This document shows, one piece after another, positions 1 to 11,755 of a DNA stretch of 64,000 bases (positions within the stretch are counted from its first letter, which is position 1; every line of letters starts with the position of its first letter). A program made the position numbers and the translations under genes. Under the pieces are notes generated by a model that was given only the letters and a program-made list of their open reading frames with translations, did no database searches and was not told where the DNA came from. This stretch comes from Hofstenia miamia (Eukaryota > Xenacoelomorpha > Acoela), in NCBI GenBank assembly GCA_004352715.1, contig SCFE01000082.1, positions 1,509,554-1,573,553 on the forward strand, in the 5' to 3' direction.

Positions 1-390
1 TAGACAACATCTGAACATGGACGAAAACAAGCCTTCCTCAAAGTTTTGGCACTGGAATTGACTTCAGAGCATGTGGTAAATCGTCTTCAAAACCACCGAA
101 GATTGCATCATTCTGTGGCTCAAGAGATTGAAAAATTCGTCTGAGTGTTCAATATAACTCAAAGCAACCATCAGTCGCGTGGATCTGAATAACAAATGAA
201 ATGACGCTGTTCTCTGCAACACTTCTTTAAAATTGCAAATATTGAGAAATTTGACAATAATGACCTGCCAGGTTTGTGATCAGAGGGGAAGCATTCCGAA
301 GTCATTGGTGTGATTTGTGAAAGTTGTAATTATGACCATTAAGTTTATGATTATTGCAATAAACTTTATCTTTGGAATCAAAAAGCTTTT
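1..390 (+). pseudogene. piggyBac-type transposase C-terminal relic
   Basis: Positions 4-144 encode an uninterrupted 46-residue stretch containing HGRKQAFLKVLALEL, then a stop. This resembles the basic, leucine-rich helix before the C-terminal cysteine-rich domain of piggyBac transposases. Downstream, positions 261-360 carry CQVC in one frame and ICESCNYDH followed by YDYC in another, which looks like a CxxC...CxxC zinc-binding tail broken by a frameshift and a stop. The rest of the transposase would lie left of the window. The family call rests on motif resemblance only, and another DDE transposase with a cysteine-rich tail is possible. It is clearly not functional. Confidence 0.45.
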
Positions 391-1440
391 ACAACAAGCA
401 CAGTATAAAGAACGAAATTACATGTAGGCCAGATTAAGATCGGAACGTTTACTGTTCTGAAGTTAAGCAATTTATCTCATTAATTTTAACTGCCTGGAAT
501 GTTAAAGTGGAAGTTAGTAAGCTATTTTCGATCTTAATAAACAACTTAAGTTAGTGTCTCAATGAAACCTTTTGTAAAAAGGGTGCAGAAAGATTTATGA
601 ACACTAAATTAGTATAATTAGCAGGTATGTACAATATGAACAAATATGAATTGTAATTTTATGTTCACTTTCAATTTAATCTTCATGCAAGCTGGCTTTC
701 TTTCTCTATCATAATTTATTTATTTTAGCTCTACATACTTCATCAATTAATATTTCATTATTCTATTATGACATGTAGACATGTAATTTAGCTGTTATAT
801 TAAGTGCTTCAGTTTCTGCTTCTTGGAATCACTTAAATAGCTACAACAGTGAGTCTGCTACTAAAATAAGGCATGCGAACTCAGACTTGCAGCAACCAGT
901 GGGTAGTTCTTCCTCTAAGTCATTACCTCAGCTTTTTGCAAACCTCAAAAGGAGGAATTAGTCTGGGATGACCTGATCCTTCTTCTACTGAAAATGATAT
1001 AATAAATTATTTAGAAGCGAATAGAGTTCAGTGCATATATTTTAGATGCCTTTCCAGATCTGATTCTATCACAAAATCCTTTTATATTTTTCTAGACAAA
1101 TATTCAAAGGAATTGGTTTTTTTGCCAGTATTTTGAAAAGAATGTGTTACTGTTCTTCCTAAATTCAAATGCTAGGGAATTGCTTCAATCTCAATATCGA
1201 TCATGTTGACTTAGATCAGATTCTAAATCAATTATTAATCAGAACTATTATAATATCGACAATGGAAATTTTTTACTTTCTTTTTTATCACTTAATTGTT
1301 GCAGCTTGGAAATAATATCAAAAGTTACCTTTCTTAAGGGTACACCATTGTCATTTTCTCATGATCTTATATTTTGGTTGACCAGATATTAACAATAATT
1401 TTCTAAATATCCTTTCATATAAAATAGTTGCTCGTAAAAC
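391..1440. other. AT-rich stretch, possibly the decayed 5' part of the following LINE
   Basis: No open frame of note is present. Around 840-960 the plus strand gives a serine-rich stretch (SSSSKSLPQLF) that could be a decayed part of the LINE that follows, but it is too degenerate to assign. I see no RNA gene or terminal repeats. Confidence 0.3.
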
Positions 1441-3415
1441 AAACAATCTGGAATACATGGTGGTACTAATATTTTTCAATTCCAAACTTAATGTGAGGTC
1501 TACTGAAATTAATCATATCAATTGTGATTTTTTTTGTGCAATGATACTAGATTTCTCCCTAATTGCACTGCTTGTTATATGTGCTTACCTTCCCCCAATT
1601 AGTAGTAAATATGAGCTGGATCTCAAATTAATTGAAACCAGCCTTAAAGAAATCATTCTTTTATGCAAAAGGGACAATCAATCTCATAATTATTGCTATA
1701 ATGAAATTTTGATGTGTGGAAATTTAATTTCTCCAAGTGTTGACTGGAATTCTTATGCCTTAAATATGGCACTTGACAGTAATTTTCTCAACATTTTTCC
1801 ACATGATTAGTTTTATCATGTTGATAAACTTGCTGCTCAGGGGGAAATATATTGAATTTAGTGTGGGTTTTCTCTATAATATCATTGAGACTTATGGGTT
1901 TGCCTAAGTTCTTTTTCTATGGGATACTATGATTCATTCCACTCATTATCTGAATCAATTTCGTTACTGCTCTACTCTAATCTTCATTCCAACTGTCAAT
2001 TGAATGCTTTGCTTCAAACTTTCATCAGTGGGACAAAACGAAAAACGAAAAAAAGTGATGGGTAGCACATTATTTTTCATCAATTCTGTACAATTATTTA
2101 ATAAGGTTAACACTGAGTGCATTATTGTCTACAAGATAATAAATAACAGCTTTTAAGTATTTAGCAAAAACTGGTAATGTTTTCCTTGTTTAAGAATTTC
2201 AATGCAAACATGGCTCATAAATATATTTGCAATCTTTCAAACTCTGTAACAATTCCATAAAATATGAGGCTTATTAATCTTTTCCTTTTCAAATTGCTCA
2301 ATTGCTTAACTTCAGTTACCTGAGCTGTTTTGATTATTATGATTGGAGCACCATTCAATTTTCGCAAAACAGCTTATCAATTAACTTTTCTAAACCTTGT
2401 TATGTCCTATGGAAATGTACTTAAGCAATCAACTTCAACTGTTCATGCAGATGCAATTCCACCCTTGCTGCTATGAAAGCTTTCTCATACTCTTGCATTG
2501 TTTGTTCTTCAGTTATTTTTTCATTTATAGATATTAGGATACTACCTGACATTTGGAAGACTGTCTATATTGCGGCTTTCTTCAAAAGTGGAGATAAAAC
2601 CAATGTTTGCTCCTCTAGACCAATCAGTATTCCTCCTTGTCTCTCAATTATCTTTGAAGAGATATTCAAACATCTCTATCCACATTATGACAGTTTTTTA
2701 GAGGAGTAGATCTACTATGTCTCAGTTACTATTATATCTTTATAATATTAGGGGGGTTACTAATTAGTTCAAATTTGTAGTGGAATTTACATGGGAATAA
2801 GATCATCGAAAAATGTACAAACTTTTTACTATTTTATGAAGAGTAATACCACTTTCATTCTCTCTATCTTGTAAATATCAGCTTTATTATTTTCTCGTTC
2901 TTTTGATTTTACTATATGCTTAACAAGCTTGGATTTCCGCCTATTACAATTCTTAAAAAATCGGAATGATTCCATTTAAATCAACTTTGGTGAATTAAAA
3001 GGTCTTTTCCATAAACCTTGATTTGCTTGTCTTGTGTAAATTTCATATCTATTTGAATATTATGATTTACTATTGTTTAATTGTATTTCCAATGATGGTT
3101 TCAACTTTGACTTTTCAACATTTTTCAAAATCTCCTCTAACAATACCACCTGTTGACATAGATTTTCCAATTCAAAGAGATCCACTATTATCACAGGTGA
3201 TCACAATGATTTCTCCCATGTGATTTACACAGTTAATTATCCTATGAGAAATACAGATATCTGTTTTAATGTTTCTGAGGTAAAATTGAAACCACAGCTT
3301 CACTCCTTCTTTTATGCTAGAGTGGATTCTTTTTATATTAATAATTCATGTACTTTCTAAATATGTTGCTGATGCTCTAATTGTCAATCATTCAGATCCA
3401 TCAATTGACAACCCT
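1440..3415 (+). pseudogene. Non-LTR retrotransposon (LINE) ORF2 relic: endonuclease, RT start and C-terminal end
   Basis: Three collinear pieces of a LINE ORF2 survive on the plus strand. Positions 1457-1810 (117 aa) contain LLVICAYLPP and CGNLISPSVDW, matching the second half of an APE-type endonuclease (usual pattern Y.PP ... GDFN). Positions 2473-2709 contain LPDIWKTVYIAAFFKSGDKT followed by SRPISIPPCLSIIFEEIF, the start of the reverse transcriptase domain. Positions 3250-3415 give LKPQLHSFFYARV and then, in another frame, LSKYVADALIVNHSDPSIDN, the tail common to jockey/CR1-type ORF2 proteins. The RT catalytic core is not recognisable, and many stops and frameshifts separate the pieces. 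The copy is old and inactive. It ends at a (TA)n tract and an assembly gap. Confidence 0.75.
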
Positions 3416-3418
3416 TTG

Positions 3419-3477
3419 TATATATATATATATATATATACTGTCNNNNNNNNNNNNNNNNNNNNNNNNNNNNNNNN
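3419..3477. repeat. (TA)n microsatellite and 32-base assembly gap
   Basis: A pure TA tract runs to about 3440. Unknown bases fill 3446-3477. The left arm of the palindrome described next begins at the first base after the gap. Confidence 0.9.
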
Positions 3478-3602
3478 CAACTACTGTTCCAGCTGAAAGA
3501 TTGTTTTTATCATCTGGTTTCCTCATATCAGATACAAATATCAACGTTTTGTGTTGCATTCACGATTGGGCAACTAAAAACTGATGTTTTTACAACATCT
3601 AC

Positions 3603-3642
<40 letters not shown>

Positions 3643-3767
3643 GTAGATGTTGTAAAAACATCAGTTTTTAGTTGCCCAATCGTGAATGCAACACAAAACG
3701 TTGATATTTGTATCTGATATGAGGAAACCAGATGATAAAAACAATCTTTCAGCTGGAACAGTAGTTG
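3478..3767. repeat. Near-perfect 130-bp inverted repeat around a (TA)n centre
   Basis: The sequence from 3478 to about 3607 is the reverse complement of about 3639 to 3767, with a TA-dinucleotide spacer between. Both arms encode the same end of a hAT transposase (motif TTVPAERLFLSSGF), once on each strand. The left arm starts exactly at the assembly gap. It may therefore be a real foldback duplication or an assembly product of a hairpin region. Confidence 0.9.
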
Positions 3768-4245
3768 CTGGTGTATGCAGAATGGATGCTACAACTTTTG
3801 AAAGATTTGGAAATTTGCTTTCGTTTGATTGCCACCAAGCAAAAGGATCGGTACTTACACCCTGAAAAATAACTTTATCTTGTTCAAGCTCTTGACAAAA
3901 TAATGTATTTACATCTGGAAAAGCAGCAGTGTTGTCACTGACAAAGCTGTCGTCCATTTCCCTTTATAATATAGACGTTTTGCTGCAGTCTGTTCAAACG
4001 ACATTGTAATTTTTTGGCAAAGGGTATTCAACAATTCCCAAAACCTGCATCTTTCGTCCTTACTGAAGAAACATGAAAAATTGTTATATCAAATAAAGTT
4101 GTTGATATCTTAGCCAGCGGAATAGCTTCAGGATTTGAAATAAACAACCTAACGTGGTAATCACTGACAATTTGCTCCTTTAAATCAATAATATATGTTG
4201 GGTCATCTTCTTGTGCTTTGAGTGAAATCGTAAAATCGCCAGAGA
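3661..4245 (-). pseudogene. hAT-family transposase C-terminal relic
   Basis: Positions 3661-3957 (minus, 98 aa) contain DPFAWWQSNESKFPNLSKVV followed by PATTVPAERLFLSSGF, the hAT C-terminal dimerisation signature (WW, then P.E+.FS..G). Further upstream on the same strand, roughly 4070-4245, another frame gives DDPTYIIDLKEQIVSDYH and ends near IPLAKISTTLFD, which fits the region before that domain. A frameshift and a stop separate the two parts. The remaining domains (BED finger, RNase H-like core) are absent. The last part of the domain is also present in the palindrome arm. Confidence 0.75.
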
Positions 4246-4249
4246 TGGA

Positions 4250-5036
4250 AAAATAATGGAAAATGTAGCCTGAGTTTTGTAGCCTAACATTTGTTTATTG
4301 TTGTTTCATACTGTTGGTTGTTGCAGCAACCACTAACATCATAATAACAACTGCTAATACTAATTTGAGCAACTAAAAATTTGCTAATTAAGATTCAAGC
4401 TCATGACCAACCAATTTTTTTGCTATCTGTTAATGTTATTAATATTAGTATGTCAGCTCTTGTTATTATGACAACTGTATAATGAATTCAATGGTTTGAA
4501 GGCGGCATCAGTAGCAACTTTAGTAATAAATAATCAGTGAGCAGATGCTTGAAAATAAAACTCATTTCAATATTTTGATTACTAGATCCGAAAAGCTTTT
4601 CGAAATTTTAAATTTGTGAAAAATTATAATATACAAGATATGTGAATTTTTAAAAGAATTTATTCATAAATATGTGGACAACTTGAAATTAAATGTTATA
4701 TAAAAATTTACATTTGAGCAAAAGAGATTCTACACGGCTTAAGAAAGTGATCTTTCAAAATTGTACAAAATTTTAAAATCTTAAATTGTTGTTAAATTTG
4801 GCAGATTCTTATGCTTGTTGTTATCATTTATAAATGAGACAATCACTAAAAATAATGAATAAATCGAATACTTTGAATTTGTTTTTGAACTACTATAGCT
4901 TCTCTTAATAATACAAAGAGTGGTATTTTATCTAATATGGGCATTAATTTCTTTTAATTGCAATTGCTGTTACTGTTTATTGATTAAACACTCAATGGGA
5001 TGGCAATTACATAAGAATGATAACAACCAAAATGAA
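4250..5036. other. AT-rich intergenic sequence, nothing recognised
   Basis: Only short chance frames are present. No motif, terminal repeat or RNA structure of note was seen. Confidence 0.5.
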
Positions 5037-5215
5037 AATCAAAAAACGGAATTGAAATGTTTCATTTTCGTTTTTCAATTTTCATTTTTCATTTTTGTTT
5101 TTCTTTCAAAAAATGGAAATTGGCAAAATGAAATTTGATAAGCGAAAATGAAAAATGGTCATTTACGTTTTTCAATTTAAATTTTCCAAATGATCAAAAT
5201 GAAAAACTGAATTGA
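5037..5215. repeat. Low-complexity block of TTTTCATTTT / AAAATGAAAA units
   Basis: The block is built from repeated and inverted variants of TTTTCATTTTTC and its complement GAAAAATGAAAA, giving many possible local hairpins. The short plus-strand frame across it (4920-5138) is a by-product of this composition and not a gene. Confidence 0.7.
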
Positions 5216-6245
5216 ATTCGCAACCTGGTACTTGCATATCACGTCGCAGCCAAGCAATTTGAGAAAAATGCGCGTTGTTAAGAGTTATCCCACGTGTTAA
5301 AAGTTTCCCCGTTCTATAGTATATTATCACAAAAATTAACAAATGGTCACAATTTTAAGATCTTTATTATTTACAGACTAGGGTAAAATGCAGAAAGACA
5401 ATGTTATGAAATTTTGCACTTCTTAAACATGGCCTGAAGCTATTTCTTATTATTATACTACACATTGTTCCTGAACGCTTCAATGCATTGTTAAACTATA
5501 AAAATCAATTATGTTGCACATTGGTTATTATAAGTTGAACCTACGGGTACTGTTGCGGGTCCGAACTAAACTTTTAAGGTATATAGATAAGGCTTCAATT
5601 ACAGGTATCAGAAATATCCTATCCATCCAGCACTAAAGTTAACCCAGCGTTGAAACCGACTGCCGGCTTTCTTGATTAATATATATATTATTGTTTTGCC
5701 TTAGGTATTCATTGAATGATTGGCACCCAGTATTTAAAAGTGTTTGGCATAAAGGAATTGAGATATTCAACTTATTTCATACTATTGCAAATACGGAAAA
5801 AAATATTTTGAGGCCAAATTGTAACAATAATAAAGGTAATCACGCGTTTTTGGACATGAAATATCATTTATTGTACAGTTGACTACCACTATGTTGTAAA
5901 TTATGACTAAATCAAATCATGCCTAATGTATATTGATTGTTAGTTAACAGAAATTGTTATAAAAATTTCGTTCTGTGTTTAATTAAGGTTGAATTTGGGT
6001 CTAAGATAATTCGCATCAATTTAAATTATTCCCTCCCAAACCAAACCATCTAAGCATTAAGGAATAAGAACAACTATTCACTGGAAAAATACTCAAAAAT
6101 CTAAACAAACACAACAATAATAAGCGTGATGCATTAATTTTCCATTGCGTAGTATTATTCATTAATATTGTGCGTGTGATTGTGTCGCTGTTTTTTGAGA
6201 AATGGCAAGTATTTCTGATGAATAATGCAATTATATGCAAATATT
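5216..6245. other. AT-rich intergenic sequence, nothing recognised
   Basis: Short frames on both strands (for example 5691-5882 plus and 6016-6291 minus) show no family motif or splice-site logic that I could recognise. Confidence 0.5.
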
Positions 6246-6249
6246 GACA

Positions 6250-6490
6250 AATAATGAATTTAAATTTGTTGATCCACCTAAGAGTCTCCAATCTCCGAAG
6301 TGGGAAAATCTCAAATATCTTGCTTATGTTAATGGAAATGGTGACAGTTATTGCTGATTACTTTGCAGTTTGTGCTGGATGTAAAAGTGCATTCATTAAA
6401 CTCATTCTAAATTGGATGGGAATGACCAACGTAAATATTTTGGATCGTCTGCAGTTAGTGGCCAAACGATCCAATGCTAAAAAATTGTAG
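6250..6490 (+). pseudogene. hAT transposase N-terminal BED-finger-like relic
   Basis: One frame reads SPKWENLKYLAYVNGNGDSYC and then stops. The next frame continues DYFAVCAGCKSAFIKLIL, with LDRLQLVAKRSN later and a stop at 6490. The order W-x-x-L ... C-x2-C-K is the pattern of BED zinc fingers at the start of hAT transposases, although the closing H-x-H part is not clear. A single frameshift splits the finger. No downstream catalytic region follows on this strand. It is in the opposite orientation to the hAT relic at 3661-4245, so it is probably a separate copy. Confidence 0.45.
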
Positions 6491-7676
6491 TCTTTTAGTA
6501 TAAAAAGTTGTCAATAATCACTACTTAATAATCCTAAGGCATATAGTAGAATATTGTAAGGAATTGATTTTTTTCAAAATAGCAATCAAATAACACCAAA
6601 ATAACGAAGTGAAGAAAATACCAGTCTACACCTATTCACCTAAATAATTTGTGCTTCTAAATCGGTCGAAACCTGATTAAACCGGCGTGCTAAGAAATTA
6701 ACTAACCGGCTGGCTGCCCGGCTTGAAAATATGCAGCCGGTTCCAACTCTGAGCTAACCCATATCCGCGAGACCGAACGGACAAAACTGGATATAAACGT
6801 ATTACGTATAACGTATAAACAAGATGATTCCCACTGGGATTTTTCTTTTTGGGGGCAATTCTCAGATTATGTAAAGTTCTTTTCCCAAATGAGTATCTTC
6901 ACAATGGTTGCTACCGCTTATACATTAGCTATACTAGATTATTCAAAATTCGAAACAGCCTAGCCCCGAGCCAAGGTCCAATACAACATAGAGAATGTTC
7001 AGAATGGAATTACAAAACAAAAGTAAGTATACCAGCTGTATAAACTACTTGACACATCTTCAACCTTTTGCCTAATTATGAGTATTATGAAAACATCAAA
7101 GTATGTTCTATGGCATGTTTTGGGAAATGTCAGAAAAAACATTCTTAATTTATTGTGAAATGAAAATTTAGCATTACAGCCAAACTTAACCAGAGCCCAT
7201 TATTGTGAAATTATATCAACTAATGCAATTTTTAGTATTGAAATTTACACAAGGGTGTGTGCACTTCTCTGCATAGTATTTAATATCATGAAGTCTCTTT
7301 AATGTTTGGAAACATTAAAGCACCTTCTAAATTGAACTACATATATCTGCTTCATGACATCAGGAGGATGATACATTGGGTGGGCTGCAGCCAACCCAAG
7401 CTGCCTTAGACATGTTCCTGATCGCAATATCTAGAAGATCTATTAGTCTTCAACAAACTCATATATATATATGCCAAGTAGTTGGCAAACCATAGTAATA
7501 CACTGTGTTCATTTAGTAACTCCGTGATTTCTCACGTACATTCTATAATTTCATAATTATATAAAATAATGTGATTAGAGTTTAAATTTAATGAGTATAC
7601 TTATTTTAACGTATACATGCTTATTATAAATATTATTCACATAATACAATTGGTTTTCAATTTTTAGAATATTAGC
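6491..7676. other. Intergenic sequence with a 24-bp palindrome
   Basis: No gene was recognised. A locally GC-richer patch (about 6660-6790) has repeated CCGGC-like words. Positions 7376-7399 form a palindrome with one mismatched pair centred on CTGCAG. Confidence 0.5.
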
Positions 7677-7730
7677 AATAGCCGCAGTGGCGCCATTTCA
7701 GAAAACTCTTAAGGGGTCCAAAATTATTTC

Positions 7731-8215
7731 TTAACACTAGAACGCCAAAAGCGGTCAGAATTGACCGCTTGCAACGTTCATATAGCTCTTATTTGAAAAG
7801 TCCTTTGAGTGGTTGACAAAATTAGCTGATTTTATTTCTTTCTTTGACCTATTGAATCGACCAATATCTTTCATAAACTATCATTTTTTTGTTTATATTT
7901 TTAAGAAATATCATCAAACGCCCAGTGTGTCAATTTTAACCACACATTATAATTTATATAAAGGATTGGGTCAATCTTCAGATGCATATTTTAATCACCA
8001 ATCCTGCCCATTTGAGAAATATTTGCAAACTGTATTAGTAATGGCTGAACCACCCCCACAGAGGACGGAGTGAAGGGGTTTATGCCCTGGTCTTTGGTAA
8101 TCTTGATTCTGAAGATGGGAATTTTAATGATTCCGATTTTCATGAAGAAAACTATCCTTTTTCAACTGAAAACTGATCTAATGAATGTGAGACTGTGGAG
8201 AATGTATTTATAGAT
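7731..8215 (+). pseudogene. piggyBac-like 5' end with acidic transposase N-terminus
   Basis: At 7731 the sequence is TTAA followed by CACTAGAACGCC, a typical piggyBac-style terminus at its TTAA target. Next comes a short inverted repeat, AAGCGGTCA-gaat-TGACCGCTT. From about 8085 the plus strand encodes NLDSEDGNFNDSDFHEEN, an acidic stretch like the N-terminus of piggyBac transposases, ended by stops at about 8175-8220. No matching right terminus was found before 10426, so the copy is truncated. The family assignment is moderate, because no catalytic DDD domain can be read. Confidence 0.45.
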
Positions 8216-8310
8216 TTACTATAAGGATGTCCCACATTCAACAGTTTCCAGCAAAGATGACATAATCCAACTTTACCAAACCCTCCTTGGATCATTCACG
8301 TTCTCAAGTG

Positions 8311-10252
8311 CAAAATACATAAGACATCACAATATGGAATGGATCCGCGAAACACCACAAATTCTCAGTAAGCAAAACTAAAAAATGCCGAAATGAAGCA
8401 ATGCGCAATTGTTATGAATCCAAGCAATCACGATATGTATAATGTATTGAATTGGAAGAACAACTTGTTTTTTGTGATTGTGATGGCCAAAATCCTCAAT
8501 GAATTATGTTTTTTTCATTTAGCATAAAACATTTTGGAAAAGGCATCATTTTTCCAACCAGGTTAATATTTGAAGATTGTTAGCAATCGATAATTTGATG
8601 TGGTTACTAAGTGAGGGAATATTGTCGAGACTTCTTTTGGACAAACATATTGACAGAAATATCTAAGTTTATGTGATTCAACTTTCATCATCCATAAGTT
8701 CAACAGTTTTTCATTGGACATTATTCAAAATTAAAAACATATAACTTGTCTTAGAACTGAAAAATATCTCTCATTGGAAGCAGTGACTATAGGAAAAACG
8801 ATCTTGAACAATGTCATTACCTCAGAAAAAACCTACCTCAATTTCTGATAAATTACGATAAGCTTCCATGATATCCAAATTATTATGAGTTGGAAAGTTT
8901 TTTGAATTATCTGGTTGGCTTTCAAATGCAATAACAAGACTCCGGTTGTGCATCTCCCACAGTATGAGGTGGTCTGGTTTATTGCTGCTACCAGCTTTCA
9001 ACCGCTAAAATAGCATAAAGCTATACCCACTCTCAATTGTTTTATATAAATGATATATAAAGAACTATTGAGGGGAAAGCAAAGTGTTATAATGATGTAG
9101 ATTTTGTCAGGCATATAGAGGCTATTAAAGATTATCTGTCCTGACCAATTATTAGTAAATCATAAATTTTCACTTGGTGGGATTTGATCCTCTTGTTTTT
9201 AAGTGCTAAAAAGTGGAAATTTGATTTGACCAAATTCATAGTATGAGTTTAATTATTTGCATGAAAAGTGCAATTTGGAACCAAAATACATAAGACATCA
9301 CAATATGGAATGGATCCGCGAAACACCACAAATTCTCAGTAAGCAAAACTAAAAAATGCCGAAATGAAGCAATGCGCAATTGTTATGAATCCAAGCAATC
9401 ACGATATGTATAATGTATTGAATTGGAAGAACAACTTGTTTTTTGTGATTGTGATGGCCAAAATCCTCAATGAATTATGTTTTTTTCATTTAGCATAAAA
9501 CATTTTGGAAAAGGCATCATTTTTCCAACCAGGTTAATATTTGAAGATTGTTAGCAATCGATAATTTGATGTGGTTACTAAGTGAGGGAATATTGTCGAG
9601 ACTTCTTTTGGACAAACATATTGACAGAAATATCTAAGTTTATGTGATTCAACTTTCATCATCCATAAGTTCAACAGTTTTTCATTGGACATTATTCAAA
9701 ATTAAAAACATATAACTTGTCTTAGAACTGAAAAATATCTCTCATTGGAAGCAGTGACTATAGGAAAAACGATCTTGAACAATGTCATTACCTCAGAAAA
9801 AACCTACCTCAATTTCTGATAAATTACGATAAGCTTCCATGATATCCAAATTATTATGAGTTGGAAAGTTTTTTGAATTATCTGGTTGGCTTTCAAATGC
9901 AATAACAAGACTCCGGTTGTGCATCTCCCACAGTATGAGGTGGTCTGGTTTATTGCTGCTACCAGCTTTCAACCGCTAAAATAGCATAAAGCTATACCCA
10001 CTCTCAATTGTTTTATATAAATGATATATAAAGAACTATTGAGGGGAAAGCAAAGTGTTATAATGATGTAGATTTTGTCAGGCATATAGAGGCTATTAAT
10101 GATTATCTGTCCTGACCAATTATTAGTAAATCATAAATTTTCACTTGGTGGGATTTGATCCTCTTGTTTTTAAGTGCTAAAAAGTGGAAATTTGATTTGA
10201 CCAAATTCATAGTATGAGTTTAATTATTTGCATGAAAAGTGCAATTTGGAAA
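8311..10252. repeat. Two-copy tandem duplication, 971-bp unit
   Basis: Copy 1 (8311-9281) and copy 2 (9282-10252) have an exact offset of 971. The only difference I noticed is A at 9129 against T at 10100. No intact frame lies in the unit. Identity this high means a very recent duplication or an assembly redundancy. It lies wholly inside the hAT-type element. Confidence 0.9.
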
Positions 10253-10434
10253 TGTTCATTCATATTTTAATGCACAATATTGTTTGTTAAATTGAATTTT
10301 GCATGTAGTGGCAGCAAATCATGCATGATATTATTCTCTTCATTTTTAAATTTTGATATTTTGACTTGTGTGTCTAAATTTAGAGGGGGCCATAGCCCCC
10401 TCTTGCCCCCCTAAATGGCGCCACTGAATAGCCG

Positions 10435-10559
10435 AAGGAATTTTTATTGCATTGAATTATCACATTGAACAATCTGAAATCAGTGCTCAACGGAAATGGT
10501 CAAGAGCTACAATACTAAACCACCATCATAAAAAACAATAAAATCAATTTGTAGCAAAT
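10435..10559. other. Short intergenic spacer
   Basis: It lies between the hAT right target duplication and the mariner-like relic. Nothing was recognised in it. Confidence 0.4.
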
Positions 10560-11045
10560 TTTTGGATACAGGCTTTGTAATACACCTGGGCAAGTCCGGA
10601 AGACCAAAGGTAATTAATGGTGAGGAAGTTATTAAGACATTTCACTCGGCAAAAAATCACAGATTCTGAAGACTCCTGAAATGCGCCCATATCGATTAAG
10701 AATTTTGCAGAATTAAATGAAGAAGATTGGATGAGAGAATGTTAGAGAAAATGCAGTTGAGAGCAACTTCTTCGATAAATTACATTTATCAGGCATGTCA
10801 ATAAGCATATATGTATAGCATGGGGCTACCAAAACCCACATAATTCTGCTGAAATTCCGCGTACTTCTAAAATAAATGTCTAGGTGGCAATATCAGCTGT
10901 TATACTAATCGGACTTTCCTTTTTTTGTAATGATTGAATTAAATCTGCGGGTTTCTGCCTATTTTAAATGACTAGTATATCTTCGAACTCAAACGAAGGC
11001 GTTGTTTCCAAACTTCTTACTTTCAACAGATGAAGCCCCCCCCCG
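10560..11045 (+). pseudogene. Mariner/IS630-type transposase relic
   Basis: Plus-strand fragments follow the family's order. HLGKSGRPKVINGEEVIKTF (from about 10585) matches the linker between the two helix-turn-helix parts. MRPYRLRILQ with NEEDWMREC (about 10680-10740) matches the pattern PY+...Q.L...D...R. WGYQNPHNSAEIPRTSKINV (about 10825-10885), a stop, and then a hydrophobic run ending LSFF matches the region between the first two catalytic aspartates. FQQ...PPP at about 11021 would be the FQQDGAPPH block with its catalytic aspartate lost. Stops and frameshifts occur throughout, so it is inactive. I could not define its terminal repeats. Confidence 0.65.
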
Positions 11046-11487
11046 GTTGGTGTCAAGACCTTAGCTTTCGATTTCATTATATGGGCTATCTAAAAAATGA
11101 GATTTATTCTCATCCACTTGCAAATATTGAATATAATTAAAAACAGGCAATTACTGAAAAATGCTATCCAATACATTGAGATGTTTTGGTAAGAATTATT
11201 GTAAATGCAAAATAACGAATGGAATTTTACATTGCCATTTTCAACATGACCCTTGACAATTTAAATTTTTTTTTCAGTTATATAAATAAACTTTCCGATT
11301 TACTTTAGTTCTATATTATGAAGAACTAGTAATTGAAATCATGGAGCTACTTAATGAACCAAGTGTATCCGTGGATCGTTTGTACTTGACCCGTGACACT
11401 CGTTTTCAACAAAATTAAAAATGAAGGCTTTTTCTTACAATTTGTAACACCTTGGCCGATAAGGTTTAAATATAGCACCTATAACTA
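11046..11487. other. AT-rich intergenic sequence
   Basis: Nothing was recognised apart from a poly-C run at about 11037-11045, next to the mariner relic. Confidence 0.4.
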
Positions 11488-11755
11488 GGTTAGTTTCACG
11501 TTTTACTATTTTAATACAATTGTTGAACTAATTAGGCCTACTTAGATGAGCCAAACTTTGAAATTCGATTTTTCGGCACACATTATTGATTGCTAGAGTT
11601 TCGTGTCAATAAAAACATTTAAATAAGGTTAGTCGTTAGTTTCACTTTTGAACAATTAAGCCTATTTTTGAACTGATTATTTTGATGAGCCGCACTTTGG
11701 AATATGATTTTTTGGTTCACATCGATTAATTTTTAGCTTTTTGTCAAATTTTTTG
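11488..11755. repeat. Diverged tandem repeat, unit about 130 bp
   Basis: Positions 11488-11609 and 11627-11755 align along their length. Both carry GGTTAG, TTAGTTTCAC, GATGAGCC.(A/C)ACTTTG and a T-rich close. Several substitutions and small indels separate them, so this is an old duplication. It may belong to a repeat whose GTGACCCG-like words recur at about 11385 and 11785. Confidence 0.6.

Larger units (their letters stand above)
7677..10434. mobile_element. hAT-type element, exact 14-bp TIRs, 8-bp TSD AATAGCCG
   Basis: The element runs 7685-10426 (2,742 bp). It begins CAGTGGCGCCATTT and ends with the exact reverse complement, AAATGGCGCCACTG. The 8 bases before it (7677-7684) and after it (10427-10434) are both AATAGCCG. 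CAG-type ends and 8-bp TSDs are the hAT hallmark. No hAT transposase is visible inside, so it is non-autonomous or a hollowed carrier. The interior holds a piggyBac-like 5' end and a 971-bp tandem duplication. The exact TSD suggests a fairly recent insertion, or well-conserved ends. Confidence 0.85.

Noticed and set aside
5691-5882. Short plus-strand frame as a small gene
   Set aside because: No family motif, no splice context, and length expected by chance.
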